The translations under genes were made by a program, and so were the position numbers. Under the pieces are notes generated by a model. It was given only the letters and a program-made list of their open reading frames with translations. It was not told the origin of the DNA and made no database searches. Source: Cacajao melanocephalus (lineage: Eukaryota > Chordata > Mammalia > Primates > Pitheciidae). From it: a stretch of DNA of 64,000 bases. Positions 26,909 through 42,394 of this stretch are shown here, in pieces. The DNA lies in the NCBI GenBank assembly GCA_963573385.1, contig CAUYLG010017982.1, positions 52,713 through 116,712 of the forward strand, read 5' to 3'. The stretch's first letter is position 1. Each line of letters starts with the position of its first letter.

Positions 26909-27535
26909 AATTTTTAAATTTTTCAGGCAAAATATAGATACATTATGTATGTGTACTCTTACTGTATTTGAAAATGCAATGCATTTTGAGGTTAAAAGAC
27001 GCCATAATTAAACACCTTCAACTATTCACTCTATATTTAAGGGAATTAGGACTCAGAGAGATTAAACATTGCATTAGCTCACATAATCATCAGAGGACCT
27101 GAAATGAGAGCAAAGGTTCTTCATGTCACGTCTAACAATAATATTTTCTCTACTGCGCTTCATCAGTATAGAATTTTGATTTCATAACAATAGCATCATA
27201 ATTATTAAATATTTATCCAAAATATTTTTCAGTATGAAAAGCTCTGTAGTATCACATTGTAACAAATCTTGATACTGCTACACAGTGGCCTCTAGAAATT
27301 TAAATCCTTATAATTACAAATGTGTTCAGAATGAATGTATCTTCCATATAAGAATATTCATTTATCAGTATTATATATATTAAATATGAGAAGAGCTCAA
27401 TTTAATTTCTTGTTATGAGAATTTATGAGAAAATATAACTGAATTTCTCTTGAACACATTTCACTTTATCTTGCCTAACAAAAACTTATTATTATTACAA
27501 AGGCCAGAGGTGTCTAATTGCTTTCGCCATGCTTA

Positions 27536-27724
<189 letters not shown>

Positions 27725-27939
27725 TTATAAAGTAATGGTTTTAATACTGTGATTTGTTTTATTTGTATATTTAGATACATATGTAACATTAGTCAACTCT
27801 TAAAGTTGACTTAAAAGCAAGCTACAAATAATTCAGCTAGAACTATATGACATAAAGGTAACTATGAAATATTTACCAAAACAACAAATCTATGGAAATT
27901 AAAAGACACATGTCTACTAACACTTGGGTCTAGAAGAAA

Positions 27940-30900
27940 TTATAAAATATCTCAATGTGTGAAAAAGAAAATATTTCAAAATTTGGAGGTACAGATAAAG
28001 CAATACTTATTGAAGAAATTTATAAGTTTCAGTGCTTTTAGTAGAAGGAATAGAGATATATATTCAGTGACCTAAAACTCCATGTTAAGAAAAAGAAACA
28101 AGGAGAAAATAAAGAAGTAAAAATAAAGCCAAAGTAGACAAAAGGAAATATTTAAGATAATTATAAATAATAGAGAACATTAAGGTAAACATCATTTCTC
28201 TAAAAATAGCAACAAAATTATTAAACTGTTTGCTATCCCTATTAATACCAAAAAGGAGAGAATAAAATTGTCAATAACAGGAATGAATGAAGTTATATCA
28301 CTATAAAGTATCCCAAAATTAAAAGAATAAGGAAGGCTAAAAACAGCTGTGTATCATTACATTTTAACACTTCAGAAGAAAAACAACTTTGTGACAATTA
28401 TAACTTACCCCAAAACTAATAAAAGAAAAAAATAGAAAAATATTAATAGTTTTTATCTATTAAAATATTTGAATTCTTAAACCAAAACTTTCCCATATAA
28501 AACACTCAAGCACAAATTTTTTTTTGCTGGGAAATTCAAGCTTTTAAGGGGGAAAAATAAATCTTATGTATATTCTTTTAGAAAACTGAAAAGAAAAAAA
28601 AATCACCTTTGAACTGATTTTATGAAGTAACCATAACCTCAATAATAAAGCCTGAAAAGAGAATTAAAAAAAAAAAAAAAAAACCAAAGTCCTTAAACAA
28701 TTATAAAGGACCAAAGTACTTCATAAACAGAGATACAAACCTTCTTAACAAAATTTTAGAAAATCTATCTAGTGACATATAAAAGATAATACATCATGAT
28801 TATCTGGGATTTATTCAGAAATGAAATTTGGCTAAATATGAAAAATTAACCACTGTAATTTTGACACAATAAAAGATCTATGTAATTATTTCAATAGATG
28901 CAGAAAAAGTATATAGCAAATGCAGTGCCTATTCATGATTAAAAACTGGTAACAAATTAGGAATATAAGGGAACATTCTCAACTCAATAAAGACATCGTT
29001 TAAAAAAAAAAAAAACTCCAGCTGATATTTATATTTACCAGTAAAAATGTAATGCTTTCCTCTTGATGGAGGGAATAGCACAAGGTCTACTGTTACCATA
29101 TTTATGTAACGTTGTTCTGTTGGCCCTATCCAGTCTAATACATTAATAAAAAAAGAAAAACAGCACAATGTTGAGAAACAAAATAGTGAAGCTATTCTAT
29201 ATATCCTCAGGTAACTTATATGTAGAAAGCTATCTTTTTAAAATATCTTAAAACTAGTCAGTGAATTTAGAAAGGTTATAGAATACTAGACAAATATTTT
29301 AAATAATTTTATTTTATATACTAGCAGCAAACAATTGGAGAATGTAATTTAGATAAACAAAATTAGCTGGGCACAGTGGCTTATGCCTATAATTCCAGCA
29401 CTTTGGGAGGCTGAAGCAGGAGGATCATTTGAGGCCACAATTTCAAGACCAGCCTGAGCAACAGAGGAAGACTCTATCTAAATAATTTTTTTAAAAAGAA
29501 CAATTTTACTTTTTACTTATAATAGTGGAAGATTCTGGGAAATAAATTTAGCAATAGCACTTTCTATGCCAAAAATACAAAATGTTGCTATTGCAAAAAA
29601 ATAAAAATAAATGAAGACCCAAACAAATAAATTACATTCATGGATCAGAAGACTCAATGTTTTTAGATGCCAATTCTCCCCAAACTGATGTATGGATTCA
29701 ATCCCACCAGGATTTCTTTGTAGAGTTTAATAAACTAATTTAAGATGTATATGAAACTGCAAAGTCTCATGGTATCCAAAATGATTCTGAAAAATATGAA
29801 CAAATTTAAAGGATTTACATATATGATTTCAATAATTATTATGAAATCTTTTCAACAAATAGTGCAAGATACAAAGTGAAAGCAAAAAGCCCCTCAATGA
29901 TACTACAAAACAAATACAAATTAAAAATACATTGAAAATACAAAAGTTAAAGCTAAAATTATAAAGCTGCTAGTAGAAAGAGAAAGTAAAACAAAAAAAT
30001 GATAGACTTTAACAAAGTTGAAAATTTGTGGTTGTCAAAGATGCCATTAAAAAATGAGTAGGAAAGTCACAGAATAAGAGAAAATACTTATAAAACACAT
30101 AATGATGACAGCCTTGTAACAAGAATATGTAAAGAATGCCTATAATTCATAATCAAAAGTAAATTAATATAAGATACTTTACCACTTCACAAAGAAAAAT
30201 TTACAAATAGCCAATAAGCCTATGAAACTGTGCTTAACATCAGTGTTCATTAAGAAAAAAAAATTAAAATACCATAGGATACCTTTGTGCATCCAACAGA
30301 ATGGATAGAACAAAAAAGTTGGACCACATGCTGGAGAGACTAGGAGACATCTAGATCTCTTCCACATGTATTCTATTCCTGAGTATTCAAGCAAAATGAA
30401 TGCTTATGTCCACAAAAAGACTTAAATGAACATCCATAGAAGCTTTATTCATAATAGCTTAAAACTGGACAGAGTCCCTGTATCCATCAAAAAGAGAATG
30501 GCTGAAGTGTGGCATATTTGTACAATGGAATCCTATTGATCAATAAAAGGAACAAATTATAGAAATTACAGCTATGCACAACAGCATAGATAAAAGAGAA
30601 CCAAAGAAGCCTTATACAAAAGAGTGCACAATTCGCAATTCCATTTAATAAATTTCGAAAACAGGGGAAACTAATATATGGTGAAAATATCAAAATAGTT
30701 ATTGCCTCAGGTTATGGACGAGGAGTTGCACAGTGACCATGAAGGGGCATAAGGAAACTTTCTGAGATAATGGTGATATAATATGTCTTTATAACGGTTT
30801 AGTTGCACGGATGTATACATTTGTCAAAACTAATCTAACTGCATTTATGATATATGTACTTCACTACATATTAATTTTTCCAGCATCGAAAGAAAAAACT

Positions 30901-31146
30901 TTAAACAAATATTGGACTCTAGCTAATGGTATGCATGCTTAAATATTTAGTAACAAAGTATACTGATGTTTACAACTTATTTCAAAATACATCAAAAAAT
31001 AAATGAATGGATTGATAAAGGCCTGGAAATATGGATAGATATGTAATATGCAAATATGAAAAAAATGCTAATTGTAGAATTAGGTGGTAGACATATGGGT
31101 GTTCACTGTCAATTCCTTTAATTGAAAAAATTTATAATAAAATAGT
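27940..31146 (+). mobile_element. Old L1M LINE: decayed ORF2 and 3' UTR
   Basis: ORF2-like text is recognisable along the segment: AGATAAAGCAATACTTATTG near 27990, ATTTCAATAGATGCAGAAAA near 28890, GCCAATTCTCCCCAAACTGA near 29670, and the GTGTGGCATATTTGTACAATGG block near 30510. The 3' UTR ends near TTTATAATAAAATAG. Frameshifts and stops are everywhere, so no ORF2 protein can be made. The left limit is approximate. Confidence 0.8.
29362..29495 (+). mobile_element. Alu monomer (FLAM-like) inside the L1M
   Basis: It starts GCTGGGCACAGTGGCTTATG, includes CCAGCACTTTGGGAGGCTGA and ends AGACTCTATCTAAAT, with no right arm. Confidence 0.85.
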
Positions 31147-31566
31147 AGGGAATCAGGAACAAACACACTATACTTAGAGAAACAACGATAAGCACATTCT
31201 CAAAGCCATTCTATGCTAAAAGTGTCTGGGGTTATATGAACTAGTTGAGAGGAATGAATCCCTAAGGTCAAGTCATAGTGTAATATTCTAGAATTTGCTT
31301 GTTTGGCAACTGTACTTTTCTTCTATCAACATCCTTTTCCATTTCATTGTATATCAACACTGTATTCTCTACCTTTGATGATCTTGTCTCCTTAGACTAA
31401 GAGGCAATATTTTCTAATAAATATTCCTGTTATGCCCTGTCTTTCCAGAGAACAGAATCAAGAGTCTAAGTAGGTGAATAAAACCACATATTTTACACAA
31501 TATTAAATAATATATAATGTACAATAACAGTTCATGAGAGCATATAGCCATAAAATATCATATTGT

Positions 31567-31680
31567 CAAATTTATATGTAAATTTAAAATACTTTTAAAA
31601 TTTAGTTATAGTTATATTGTGTTGTTAAATCTATAAGTAAATTTAAAATACTTTTAAAATTTATATAGTTATATATAACT
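31567..31680. repeat. AT-rich local tandem duplication, 59-bp period
   Basis: The same 27 bases starting GTAAATTTAAAATACTTTTA occur at 31578 and 31637. The sequence around both copies is similar but diverged. Confidence 0.85.
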
Positions 31681-33156
31681 ATATAAAAATTTGAAAATTC
31701 ATATGTAAACTAAGTTTACTTAAAAATGCATAACTAAACTAAGTAATCTGTTATTGAAATTAGTACAACCAAAATCAGTTTACAAACTATTAAGATATAT
31801 TTTTTATTTGGTTATATAATCACATATTAATACATAATCATTTAATCCATTAACTATTTTTTATTTTATTCAATAGTCATTTCAGAAAATAAGTGGCCTC
31901 ATCCATCTGCCCAGTCTTGTCCAGAGGGAGACACCATGACACCTATCCTCACTGCTCTGCTTTAAGTGAGATCTAAAGAGAAAGACAAAAGACCCTAGTC
32001 TGAGAGGAACCCCATCCCATACCCAGAGCCTGGTCCATTAATGACCCCAGGGGCTCAGAAGTTCCCTGAGTATATTCAAATATGTGTGCTCTTCTAAAGA
32101 AATTGTTGCTGGGCTTTCAAGTATAACTATTAACAGATGTGTCTAAGGAGGGGAAAAAAGACATTTTAACAAAAACTTTTAACTATACTCTTTGATATTT
32201 CAAATAATAATTGTATTTCTATTAATATTTTCAAGCTTGTTAGCAACACAATATGTAAGTATAGACTTTTCTGCCATGTGTCATATTCTTAAACAGTAAC
32301 ATGTAAAGAGAAAAACAATGTAAAAATTTTGCAGTACTATATTCATGATAATCAGCAATTTTTAAATTAGTAAGCAAAAAGATCATACCTTGCTTCCAAC
32401 AGATAAGTGAATAATCATTAGAAAAATCTGCATTATTACCTAATTCAATACTTGCTGTCACTTTTTGAAATCATTTTAGAGAAAATAAAGCATAAATCAG
32501 ACTATTTTCTTAAGTAAATTTTGAAATCTTTGAAAAAGAAGATTAATCAAAAATATATTATTTTCATAATAAAAGAGAAGGGGTAAAAAGAATGAACTAG
32601 TTCAGTTTTTTTAACTGAACATTTTTTATAATACATTCAGAGAACTCTAAGGGGAAAACAGCCTAATTGACTAAAATAAGGTTCAAAAATATATTTTTTT
32701 AATTTTAATAGGAATTAGTTTTATGCATGTTGAAATCTTATGAAATAAAAAGGGAGAAAGGTGTTTAAACATAAACATTGTTTATCTTCTTCAATCATTA
32801 CCTTAAGCAAATAGATGAAAGGAGAGTTGACTATACTTTAGAATGAATAGCTACAGCAATTAATCCAGCTAAGTAAGCAGATATACGATTTTCAGCAATT
32901 AGTTTATATATATTTTTTTCACTTTATATTTTTACCATACCTAGAAGAAAATGTGTCTCTTCTTAGATTTCATTAGGAATGCTAGTTGATTATATCGTTT
33001 AGTAGGTTTTCTATCACGAGCCATTTTTAAAGATAAGTATTTTCTGGTTTTTAACTTCCTTTCTGAATGAATATAAATTACTAACTCATATTAGAAGAAA
33101 AGGGACACCTCCTTTCAAGGGTGAGGGGCAGGGGGAAGTTTGGTAAAAATAAATTA

Positions 33157-33369
<213 letters not shown>

Positions 33370-33579
33370 TTAATAATATAGTCAAGCTGCACTTGTAACA
33401 AAACAATGCTTTTAACATTTTGAGTTTCCTATGATTTGATGTATTTAAAACAGAAATTGACATTTGTAAAACATGTTTGAATGAGTGTGAAGGTATAGAC
33501 AAAAGAGAAGACATAACGTAAAATTTATCCTCTTTAAGTTCCCATAGAACCTACTAAGTGACAGAAATATGAAGTTTGG

Positions 33580-33625
33580 TTTTTGTTTGTTTGTTTGTTT
33601 TGGGGTTTTTTTTGTTGTTGTTCTT
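33580..33625. repeat. (TTTG)n-rich simple repeat
   Basis: Repeated GTTT/TTTG units followed by a short T-run and GTT units. Confidence 0.9.
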
Positions 33626-34687
33626 CAACTTGTTGTTTTGCATTTTTTGCTTAGTCAACCTGGTTATAGTAGATGAAAAATATCACAAGTTTAAAGAGAG
33701 GATAATCCATTAATCCAAAATCTTTTTACTTATCAAGTAACTTTGGGCAAGCCTTGTGACTCACCTGAGCCAAAGTTTCTTCATATCTAAATCAATATTG
33801 AAATAATAATTACAACATAATTTTTGGCAAGAACTCTACAGTTGAGTCTTACATGTAAAATATTTTATTTTCATGAGACCCGTTAGAAATAATGATAATT
33901 CACCTGTTTTTTTTTAAAGTTTTAAAAAATTGAAGAAAATAAATTTAACTTGATTACTAGGTCATATAGAACCCTTTTCTTTTGATTTCTTCAAATTTGA
34001 AGACCACAAATGAACTACCATCTAGCATAAAAACAATAACAGATTATGTTCATTGAGCATTTATTATGTATTAGGTGCTATTATTAGTGTTTTCATTTAT
34101 GTAATGCTCAAAACAACTCTCTAGGCTTTCAGTCTTAAGTTTTAGATAGCTGTCAGGTAGAGAAATAGACAATTAGCAAACTTTCAAGAGTTGCACATCA
34201 AATTTGAAATGTACTGATGGTTTTGAGCTCATCCTCCCCAAAAATATTTTGAGGTAGCTATTAATATTATTGATATACTAATATCATTATTAATTCTAAT
34301 ATTTAGATTATTTCCATTTAAAAGATGAATAAATGGAGGACTGGAAAAAATACTATTCTTTTCTTTTTCTCAACAAATTGCAATTCCTAAATGCCTTGCC
34401 TTTTCCTCATTCTTACCTATAGGCAGTAACCCACTCTTATTTTTCATTTAAACTATTTTATAAAATAAAGAATCTAACACAATAGAACCAGACAAACATT
34501 TATTGAAAGTCTGATTAAATGAGTGTTTCTGCTGTAGATAATAATTACCTAGCTCTTTGAAATATTCCTATCCACGTCCCCGTTGAAAACAAATTACACT
34601 GGAAGAACAAGGAGGCTGCAGTGAGAGAAAGATCTTGGGAGAAAACTTGGAGGACTAGTACAAAAATTTAGAAATACAGGCTGTGCG

Positions 34688-35324
<637 letters not shown>

Positions 35325-36434
35325 TTAGAAATACAGATGATGGCATATTTTACAATATCAGATATAATTTAGAAATTATTTTTAATACTTTAATTCATTA
35401 ATTATTTTGGAACACAGGGCAACCAAAAAATTCTATGCTGATATAAAGATTCAAAAAATACATTTCAAATCTGTAAATATTCATAAATAAAATATCAGAT
35501 ACTTGTGTACTTATTACACACAAGATACTTGTCTGCTATGTTAAACTTCTTAATCATAATAACCCTATGTAGACTTTTGATTTCTTTATTAGTTTGTTTA
35601 CAAATCATGGGTCTCTATACAATATATACCATAGAGTTGTGTTGAATGCTGATTAAAAGACTGAATTTTTGCCTAGCATACTTCATGGAACAAAATAGGC
35701 AATAAATAAATATAAGAAAGGAATTTCAAGGTATTTCACTTGAATATCCTATGTTCTCATAGCTCATGTATATTAGACACTGGCTATTTATATTATAGAG
35801 GTGTATGGAAATAAAATGCCTTAATTGTTCAATTTGGTTCAATAACATTTATTGAAGACCTGGTTATAGCTGGTATTTCAATTGTGTCATACCATTAAAT
35901 CTTTGCAATAACTCTATATGACAAGTGTTATAATTTTCTAGTTTTAGAATTTGGGATCCGAGAAAATAAATATGACATAACATGATAAAAAGTCAAGGAT
36001 TTTTGTCAGACTACTTGGTCAAATATCATTTCTCTACCATTTATAGGCTCTGTGACTTTAACACAATGATTAAATCTGGAGCTAAGATTTTGTTTCTGTT
36101 TTTGTTTCAAAATGAGTATAAAACACGTAGAGGACTAAAAGCAGTGTCTGGCAAGTAGTAAGTAAACATTACTTCATTGTTAAAGTCAATAATAGATCTA
36201 CCAATCAAACACTAGATTTCTGAATCCAAAGCCCATGCTTTTCTAAGTACTAGAAAAAAACATTTACTAATACATACAAACATAGTTAGAAAATTTAAAA
36301 ATGTAATTAGACTAAATGGCCATATTAGTAATATCATGTAATTATTGGTCTAGTGTGTTTAGAAAAGGAACTGATTCAAACAATTCAATAGCCAAACATA
36401 CTTATGAAATAAGTTGAGCAGAGTGTATACTTAC

Positions 36435-36629
36435 TTTGACAATATGGTCTTTCATTTCTCCAACTCCAGGTACCATTAGGAAGACATTCAATGGAAGCAG
36501 GACCTAGTCCATGATAACCAGGGTCACAGCTGAAAACTACCTTGGTTTTGTATTCATAATGGGATCCATTCACAATTCGCCATCTTCCATGCTCCAGGGT
36601 AAAGGAATTGATGCTTGGACACGTAACGA
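36435..36629 (-). CDS. CSMD3: CSMD3 internal exon encoding one CCP/Sushi domain (second of nine)
   Basis: The exon is 195 nt (65 codons), the longest of the nine, with a TTTTTGTATAG acceptor and a GTAAGT donor, phase 1 to phase 1. The four cysteines lie in VVTCPS, VFSCDPGYHG, SIECLPNGTW and RPYCQ. A longer loop between C1 and C2 (containing GRWRIVNGSHYEYK) accounts for the extra length. Two N-glycosylation sequons are visible: NGS in that loop and NGT just before the conserved tryptophan. The final A joins TT of the next exon to give isoleucine, so the protein continues PYCQ-IISCGEL. The open reading frame runs past the acceptor into intron (a start codon near 36717), but the splice acceptor and the domain boundary show that this extension is not coding. 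The intron to the upstream exon is only about 1.1 kb. Confidence 0.88.
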
Positions 36630-37719
36630 CTATACAAAAACCAAAGGGTACAAGCGTGAACAAGTCACTGTATCTTATGTCTATTCCATCCTTTACATCT
36701 CCACTGCCTGAATTCACTTACTAATGCATTTACTATACAAGGACCTTTAGCATTTGTTCTTTATTTCTTTTGCATGTTAATATTTTCCATTTCCCCTAGC
36801 TATATGGTACTGCTGGCATTTCTTGAACACATTCAACAGTTTCACAATTCAGTCTTGCACTTATTATTCTTCCTACTTAGAATCCCAATTGTTGGCTTAC
36901 TTCTCCCTTATTTCTTTATAAGTTTAAAATATATAATATTTTGAGGATTTTATGAGAATGGCCTTTTTATGCAAGAGTTATGGTATCAAGTTTAGCTAAT
37001 TCAAAACTTTTTAAGGTAAGTAGAAGCCATATTAGATACCTATGCTGAGATTGCAAACAATTTAACAATCTTAATTTTAAATGAAATCATAGCTAGGTGG
37101 AAATGTTAGTACTAAATGGGAAGAAATAATTGAAATACAGAGAAAATTCAAGACTTTATTTAAACCAATATTTTCTGTTTTTTTTTCTTTTGCTACCAAA
37201 TCTTTACCAGAATTAATGTCATCATTATGTAAACTTATTTACCTAGCGAAGTAGTAGCAACAGCAATAGGAACTTTTCTAAGTGTAAGTAACCAAAAGAA
37301 TATCAATGAAAGTTTAAAATTATGGATAATTTCTGCAACATTACTTATCCTTATAAAAATCAGAGAGGAACATGACAACATATAATTTTATTAACACAAT
37401 CTTTAAAAATTTTCTCAAGGAACCATGTACTGAAAACATGTGTTGGCTAAAGGAAGACTTTCTACAACATAAAATTTTATTATATAAAATAAAAGTGCCT
37501 TTTTGACATAAATATTCTGAGGTTTCCAAAAATAATTGAGTTCTTGTACTGTCTTCTAGTACTTCATGGTACAAGTCAGCTTAATTAACTTTTATTTCTG
37601 ACTTAGACATCACATTTCAGTTTAGGGATGGGTTTTTACAGTTTTACAATACATAAAATATCAGATCATATAAAATACCAAGAGAAAAACAAGTGATGAA
37701 ATTCCCTTGATCCACATAC
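36630..37719 (-). other. CSMD3: CSMD3 intron between the first and second visible exons
   Basis: A 1090-bp intron with no recognisable repeat. A 77-codon minus frame (37341-37574) has no recognisable domain. Confidence 0.82.
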
Positions 37720-37905
37720 CAACACAGCGAGGGGTCTTGTTATGATTGCTCCATGTTCCATCTGATTGGCATACAGCTGTGGTAAGTTCCTTGGATGACA
37801 ATCGATATCCATCATTACAAAAATAGGTAACTCGCGTTCCTACCAAGTAGTCTGTTGTTAGTATTCCTCCATTTGTTGGAGCTTTAGGAATCCCACAGGA
37901 AATTG
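37720..37905 (-). CDS. CSMD3: CSMD3 internal exon encoding one CCP/Sushi domain (first of nine in this window)
   Basis: This is the most upstream of nine consecutive Sushi exons. It is 186 nt (62 codons), entered in phase 1 after a TTCTAG acceptor and left in phase 1 at a GTATGT donor. The domain reads from ISCGIPKAPTNGG to KTPRCV and has four cysteines in the CCP spacing: SCGIP, YFCNDGY, AVCQSDGTW and the final RCV. The GTW tryptophan is present. NKT is a possible N-glycosylation site. CCP domains are extracellular beta-sandwich modules held by C1-C3 and C2-C4 disulfides. CSMD proteins carry alternating CUB/Sushi units followed by a tandem Sushi run, then one membrane helix and a short tail. 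The exon joins to the next as RCV-VVTCPS. The preceding exon is outside the window, so the first codon is only known to end in CA. CSMD3 is assigned from remembered protein sequence; CSMD1 and CSMD2 are the alternatives. Confidence 0.87.
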
Positions 37906-38831
37906 CTAGAATAAATACATATATGCAAAATCATATAAACAGAAAAATGTTTAATTTATTAGATGAGTCTGCTGAACTGTAAAACGTGCAAAACTAATGG
38001 GAGATTTTTTCAATTCCTCTGAAACAATCTCAGAATATCTCACAAAAATACTTTCTGAACCATGAAGTTTGAATAATTTCTTCCAAACTCTTATTTAATG
38101 TGTTTATAAATTGATGAATCTGTACATTGTTAATGCTTTATTTCTTGGTTTCCTAGTTTCTTGTTATCATATGTATGGTTATCAGCATTTGTATGGATTA
38201 TATGAGAATGCAACTTAGGTAAAGAGTATCTCTAATGCAAGCCCATGACTGGACCAACACATAGCAAGTTTGATTAATTCAATTTGACAGATAAATATTA
38301 CATATTTTAAAGGGAGTGCCAACCAATATGCATCATGATTTTGGCCAGGAATAAAACAAATAGATTTATTTTACCTGAAAGCTGGCTATTTCTTTGTCTT
38401 AGGAACAGCCAAAATGTATGAGCTGAGGCACCATCCATAAAGTATCATGTATATTTGGTATGTTTTAAAAATATAAGGCCAGGACTTATTATCTTAAAAC
38501 CTAGTTAGGATCTTCCTGAATTTCACTGACTTAGATGTCTTGATTTTTATCTACAATACATTTGATTTAGGTGAAAATTAGTTTTACTATGATGTGATAA
38601 TGATGTAAAATTTTGTATTTGCATAGTTTGTTGTATATAAGATATTTTATACTTTAAAACTTTAAAAGGCTACAGAAAAATCCCCTAAAATTGATTGTTT
38701 ACCATTTTTGCCCTATACACACACAACTGGCATTTACAAAAAGAAAAAAACACATAACCTTTCAAAGAATATATTTGGTAGCAATATCTCAATGTTAGAT
38801 TTGTGTGTGTTTGTTTGTTTGTTTGTTTTTT

Positions 38832-39274
38832 GAGACAGGGGTCTCAATCTGTCACCTGGCTGGAGTGCAGTGGTGCGATCTGGGCTCACTGCAACCTCCA
38901 CCGCCTAAGCTCAAGCGATCCTCCCACCTCAGCACCCTAGTAGCTGAACTAAAGGTGTGTGCCACCATACCTGGCTGATTGTTTGTTTGAGACATGGTCC
39001 TACTCTTTTGCCTATGCTGGAGTGCAGTGGCAGAATCTTTACTCACTTCAGCCTCCACCTCCTGGGCTCAAGCAGTCGTCCTACCTTCAACCTTCTGAGT
39101 AGCTGGGACCACAGGCATACAGCACCAGGTCTGGGTAAGATTTATATTTTTTTGTAGACACAGGTTTTCTTCATGTTCAGACCAGGCTAGTCTCAAACTT
39201 CTAGGCTCAAGCAGTCCACCAGCCTCTACCTTCCAAAGTGCTGGGATTACAGGCGTGAACCACTCTACCTGGCC
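38832..39274 (-). mobile_element. Alu trimer: extra monomer plus AluJ-like dimer, antisense
   Basis: Two successive T-rich/GAGAC starts are visible, at about 38832 (TTTGAGACAGGGGTCTCAAT) and 38980 (GTTTGAGACATGGTCCTACT), each followed by GGCTGGAGTGCAGTGG-type sequence. A third arm ends at GTGCTGGGATTACAGGCGTG. The total is about 443 bp against about 300 for a dimer. Confidence 0.88.
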
Positions 39275-41878
39275 CTATTTGTATCTGTATATATCACACT
39301 CAGAGTAAACACTCATATGTATCTCCACAGAAAGACTAATGTACTTAAATATGAGTGTCACCACAGAACCAACCAGAGTTATATAATATCTGATGTATGT
39401 ACTGTATTACTGTTATAAAATGAGAAGGCTTCTGTATTATAAAAGATATCTATACTCACAGGTTTGATACAAAGGATTACAGATTTATATTTTCTCTCCT
39501 AACAGAAGAAATAAAATACATAAAGATATGAGTTTATTTTAAATATTATAAATTCTATGTTCTATTCACCCCTCTTCCAGTTCAACCAAAAATTGTTTCC
39601 ACTTCTCTTATAAAATCTACTATTTCACTGCTTAATTTTCATTAGTCCATGTGAATTAAATATAAAATGAAAAACCATAGTAAAATCTATATAAAATTGT
39701 CAAAACTGAATGGCAGAATCCCTACTGCTGAATAGTTGATCTTTTGTAATTTGGTAACCTAAAATTATGAACAGAAAAGCTGTAACGCTGACTTAAATTA
39801 TATATGCAATCTCATATAATTATGTTGTTATCCCTGCTTTCTAATTATAGAACCTCTAAAATAGTGTTGAGAAGTAAATGGTTCTCTGATGTCTGTTAAA
39901 GCAACGTTTATATTTTCACTTAGAACTTTTGGGCGTTTCAGGTTGTTACAAGCCATCTCCCTGCCAAAGATCACGTATTTGCTGATTTTTAAAAATTAAC
40001 TATGCATTGTCGGGGTGGTACAGATTTAATCTATATCAAAGTAAAATGAGATACAGTTAAATAGTATAGATTCCACACATCCATTTAGTAAAAAGTGGTT
40101 TTTATTTTAGAACTAAAAAGAGACAATGTACCAAAATAATAGGACAATTCCTGTGCCGATGGGTAGTTTACAATTTAACTTCTCAGCTACTTAAAAAAAA
40201 AAAGAAGAAGAAGAAAAGAAAGAAAAATCTGGTTCAGAAGAAAAGTCATCATAACTGAGTGGTTGTCAAAGAGGCTTCTCTACACCTCTTTCAGGAAATC
40301 ACAAATTAAAAGTGAGGCAGGGAATACAAAGTGAGTTTCCACATAACACCATATAATACTTAATTGTAAGCATGAGGATGGTTCATTTTTTGAGGAGGGA
40401 ATAATAAATGGTTATTTGATGAGAACAAAAATAAATAAAACACCTGATCAAACACAAATGGATATAGCTGACTAATTTTCTACCTTTTTGCTCACATTGT
40501 GTAACTTTATAGCTAAGTAAATGTATGTAGGGATGTTTAAGAAAACTCAAGAGGCAAGAAAAAGAAAAATGACTAAAATATGCAAAACAAATTTGGACTA
40601 AAAGATGCATTATGCAAATAGCTCTTCCCAATGAAATATAAACATTTCATTTCAATTAGCTATGTCCAAGTAGAGGTCATATCCTACAAGCATTTTTTTC
40701 TTAATCTTTGTTTTAACAATAAGAAAAGATCAATTTTTGGAAATAGCTACATGATTTACATATATTTTATTACTTTACTTCACCAAATATCTCATTTTTA
40801 AACTACATTTCAACTTTCCTATTTGGATAGTAAAACAATCTTAAATTAAGGACAATGAAAAAAATGACTCCATATGTAAATTACATGGAGTATATTCAAT
40901 GAAATTATAGCACTAATTCTACCAAAGCAATTTCAAATTTTCAGCAAATATGGGGTATTTTTATTTTACATGATAGTCAATTATTCTCACAAAATGTTTC
41001 TTAAGGATTATATATGTACCATATAAGGATGTGTATGTGTATGTGTGTATATCACTATAAATGAAAGCAATCTCCACAGTAATCATTATGTAACTAAAAT
41101 ACAAAAGTTTAAATTTCAAAAAAATTAAAATTCAGAACATTTTAATGATTATTTAAACTATATATTATATAAGCTTATTTTTTAATTCTGTTATGAAATT
41201 ATGAGTTTAAAACTTCTTTCCCAAACTAGTTCTGGGAAATTAGTTACTACTAAGAAACTGTAATACTCCTGCTTTTCATTGGTCAGAAGAAAGTAGCTGT
41301 TTTAATGCGTTATTAAAATGTATCTATTCTGCATGAAATAAATGCTTTCAATGTTGATAATATGTAAGGTAATGATGCTTTCCAGAATCCTAACAAGTGA
41401 TTAATTTTTCCTTGCATCCACACAACAAGAAACAGTAAATTTTTCATTTTGCATTTGTTTACATATGACTTTGATAGCTATATTTTTGTGCATTATAAAT
41501 TGCAGTCTAATAGGTTAAATAACCCATTTCAAGTGCCTATTCCTTAGCTAATTTTAACTTGCTATTGGTTGATTTTAAATTTTATACGTGCCCACCTAAA
41601 AACAGATAATAAGTAAGATTTCTTATTTATTAACCTAGAATATTCTGCATTTTTTCATTTGAGGGTTCAAAGTTGCTATATGCATATTTACAGCCTGACT
41701 AGAGTTAAATAAAATATGAAATTAATTTATATATTGATAAAATAATGTAATAAATTAAGTATTTTAAAATTTTCAAAGTCCAGTGACATTAATTTTTCTG
41801 TTTAGCTGATGTTGAACTTGTCTTTATGACTATGACTACACTTAGGTAAGAAACTCAACTACTATTTAAAAACAAGTC

Positions 41879-42027
<149 letters not shown>

Positions 42028-42394
42028 TAATCAAAAGCTCTAAAACATGCTATTTTTTGGTTAACAAGCTTGTCATTCTGTTACAGTGAGATATAATGCT
42101 CTGTGCCTCAATTTTTGACAAAATACAAAGAAAAATAAAAAACATACTTTTCATTTTGCTAAAATAAAAACTAAAAAACATAAAAAAAAAAAAGAACCAA
42201 GACATTATTTAATTTTTTTTAGTTTGGTTTGAACAAGTTGTCAAACTTGAATCTGATTTTTTAAACCACACTATCATTTACTGGAAAAACACAAAATGAT
42301 TAAGAACCTGTAGTCTAGGACCAGATTCTGTGTGTCCTCTATTTTGGAATCCTCCAAAAATTCTAGCACCTCCATTCTTCTATATATGTGACTT

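Noticed and set aside
31567..31680. Possible CRISPR-like or regulatory direct repeats
   Set aside because: Only two AT-rich copies at 59-bp spacing in a vertebrate intron; a local tandem duplication explains them.
36511..36711. Plus-strand open frame over a Sushi exon
   Set aside because: Antisense shadow of the minus-strand exon at 36435-36629, which has splice sites and conserved cysteines.
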